Origin: an uncultured Collinsella sp.
Lineage (GTDB): Bacteria; Actinomycetota; Coriobacteriia; Coriobacteriales; Coriobacteriaceae
Direction: 5' to 3'
Length of the DNA stretch: 6,194 bases
Assembly: GCA_900551195.1 (NCBI GenBank)
Contig: URVD01000110.1
Span: forward strand, 1 to 6,194
Made by a program: the position numbers and the translations under genes
Part shown: piece after piece, positions 4,946-6,194 of the stretch
Numbering within the stretch: position 1 is the stretch's first letter
How the letters are laid out: each line of letters begins with the position of its first letter
The notes under the pieces: model-generated
Databases searched by the model: none
Seen by the model: the letters and a program-made list of their open reading frames with translations, nothing else
Told to the model about the DNA's origin: nothing

Positions 4946-6194
4946 CTACTTCCCAAAGATCGCAGCGAGCAAGCCCTTGCGTTTGGGCTTCTCCTCTCGG
5001 TAAGAACCCTCGGCGACCGCTGCAACCTGATGCTGCTGCTCGCCGCCTCCACGGCGTACGATCTGGTACAGAAACGGCGACTTAACGTATTTGACCTCGA
5101 TGGGCGTGGCATGCACGGTACTCTCGCCGGACAGATGCAGGCTCGGGTTGAGCGGCGCCACGATATGCGTCTCGCGCTTGTCGCTAAACACCACCGCGGC
5201 CGCGCGGCCCGTCTGACCGTTTACGGCAATGCGCACCTGCTCGCCATCGCGGCCGTCTGTCGCCGGACGATCGACAAAGTAGACCGGCACCATCACCAGG
5301 CCGTCCTTATGCTTGCAGGCCTTGCGCGCCCAGGTGCGGATGCTCTTTTTATTGAGCCCCAGTACAGCCTCGGCGTCGTTGCCCGCAACGTCGAGCGCCA
5401 ACTTATCAATGACCACCTGGTCCTTGGTGGACGCATCGACGGAGACAACGCGAAAGTCACCTTCCTGCATGGCAGGGTCAAACGGCCCAACCTTGGCATA
5501 GTCCCACGGCTCCAAAATGCCCATGAGACGAACGTCCAGGTAGTTTGCCCTGGGGTATGCCCAGTCGAGCACCTCGTAGTACACCAGGGTTTCCTTGCTC
5601 AGGCCCTTGCCCGGGAAGCTCACCATCATGCGCAGGTCCGCCAGCGCCATGGGGAAATAGAAGAGCATCATGTCGTTTTGGATCGCATCTTCCACGTCGT
5701 GCCCGGCAAAGGCTTCCGCATACTGGTGCACCAGCTGCAGTGCGTTGGCACGTGCCTGCTGCGGCGAGATTTCGCAGGGAATACCCTGCCCAGGTACATA
5801 CTCCGCACCAACGCCCAAGGTCAGGCGCTTGCTAAACGTCCCCGGCTTGAGCAGGTCGGCAATGCCGATCTTGTTGCCGCAGGACGGGCACTCAAACACA
5901 CGCTGCGTTGACTTGCCCTCAAAGGACGCTCCGCAGAAGGGACAAGGAATGCTCACGTGCGTCGCTTCTTGGAACTCCTGCGCCGTGCCGCGGTCCTCCC
6001 ACAGCAGATGTTCCAGGACCGACTGATTGCGCCAGTGCGAATTGAAGAAATACCAGTCCGGGTCCTCCGGGCGCTCGAGTTGCGACACATGCGTGAGCTT
6101 GAGCAGTCCATCCACTACCGTCAACGGCGTATGGCGAATGCCCAGGGCGCTCTTGGGCTCCCCCGCATCGGCCTGCCACGGAACGACCGTGCCG
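4946..6194 (-). CDS. Zinc-ribbon protein with C-terminal NGQTG motif, 5' end outside the window
   Basis: At least 392 residues are visible. The frame stays open from a TTG at 6124 to the right edge, adding 23 protein-like codons, and no ribosome binding site precedes that TTG; the true start is therefore beyond the window. Counting from the TTG, CPFC (61-64) and CPSC (79-82) form a four-cysteine zinc ribbon. Residues 115-240 are mixed alpha/beta without a motif I recognise. MVPVYF (278-283) followed by VNGQTG (301-306) matches the pattern in bacterial proteins annotated as TFIIB-type zinc-ribbon proteins. Many of those continue into a membrane segment; this one lacks it and ends in a basic-hydrophobic tail, KPKRKGLLAAIFGK. 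No signal peptide is visible. Function is unknown; DNA, RNA or protein binding by the ribbon are all possible. It converges with the nuclease gene across a 57-base gap in which I see no terminator. Confidence 0.85.
   Translation of the reverse strand, partial: GTVVPWQADAGEPKSALGIRHTPLTVVDGLLKLTHVSQLERPEDPDWYFFNSHWRNQSVLEHLLWEDRGTAQEFQEATHVSIPCPFCGASFEGKSTQRVFECPSCGNKIGIADLLKPGTFSKRLTLGVGAEYVPGQGIPCEISPQQARANALQLVHQYAEAFAGHDVEDAIQNDMMLFYFPMALADLRMMVSFPGKGLSKETLVYYEVLDWAYPRANYLDVRLMGILEPWDYAKVGPFDPAMQEGDFRVVSVDASTKDQVVIDKLALDVAGNDAEAVLGLNKKSIRTWARKACKHKDGLVMVPVYFVDRPATDGRDGEQVRIAVNGQTGRAAAVVFSDKRETHIVAPLNPSLHLSGESTVHATPIEVKYVKSPFLYQIVRRGGGEQQHQVAAVAEGSYREEKPKRKGLLAAIFGK

Noticed and set aside
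5030..5911. A 293-codon plus-strand open frame opposite the zinc-ribbon gene
   Set aside because: It lies wholly antisense to a gene with clear motifs (two CxxC pairs, NGQTG), has no ribosome binding site, and its translation is His/Arg/Leu-rich low-quality sequence typical of a GC-rich antisense shadow.
6122..6124. TTG at 6124 as the start of the minus-strand zinc-ribbon gene
   Set aside because: The frame continues open to the window edge with plausible protein sequence, and no Shine-Dalgarno sequence lies upstream of this TTG.

Overview
The window looks like a stretch of a high-GC Gram-positive chromosome, most likely a gut actinobacterium of the Coriobacteriia (Collinsella-like). The pointers are the GC-rich codon usage, a twin-arginine exported surface protein with an LAxTG sorting motif, and a lipoprotein with a canonical lipobox. 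The genus assignment is inference from style. There are no rRNA or tRNA genes, CRISPR arrays or insertion sequences in the window.

Layout from left to right. A strong intrinsic terminator (4-39) closes a plus-strand gene outside the window. A small lipoprotein gene (177-770) follows, with its own terminator (842-873). After an intergenic region with a possible -10 element comes the largest gene (1076-3568). It encodes a Tat-exported, wall-anchored phosphatidylinositol-specific phospholipase C with an N-terminal ricin-like beta-trefoil and a C-terminal beta-rich stalk, and it ends in a strong terminator (3603-3637). The next gap holds a possible 21-codon ORF and an AT-rich leader with a dyad that could mask a ribosome binding site. 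It leads to a solitary YhcG/DUF1016-family PD-(D/E)XK nuclease gene (3839-4888). Convergent to it on the minus strand is a zinc-ribbon protein (4946 to the right edge) whose start lies outside the window.

The genes do not form an operon: the first two complete genes each have a private terminator, and the last two converge. The lipoprotein and the phospholipase are both cell-surface proteins. The YhcG protein and the zinc-ribbon protein appear cytoplasmic. I see no multi-gene defence or biosynthetic system. The most distinctive item is the phospholipase, because of its domain combination and its acidic tail after the sorting signal. The DUF1016 leader and the small ORF before it are the least explained pieces.
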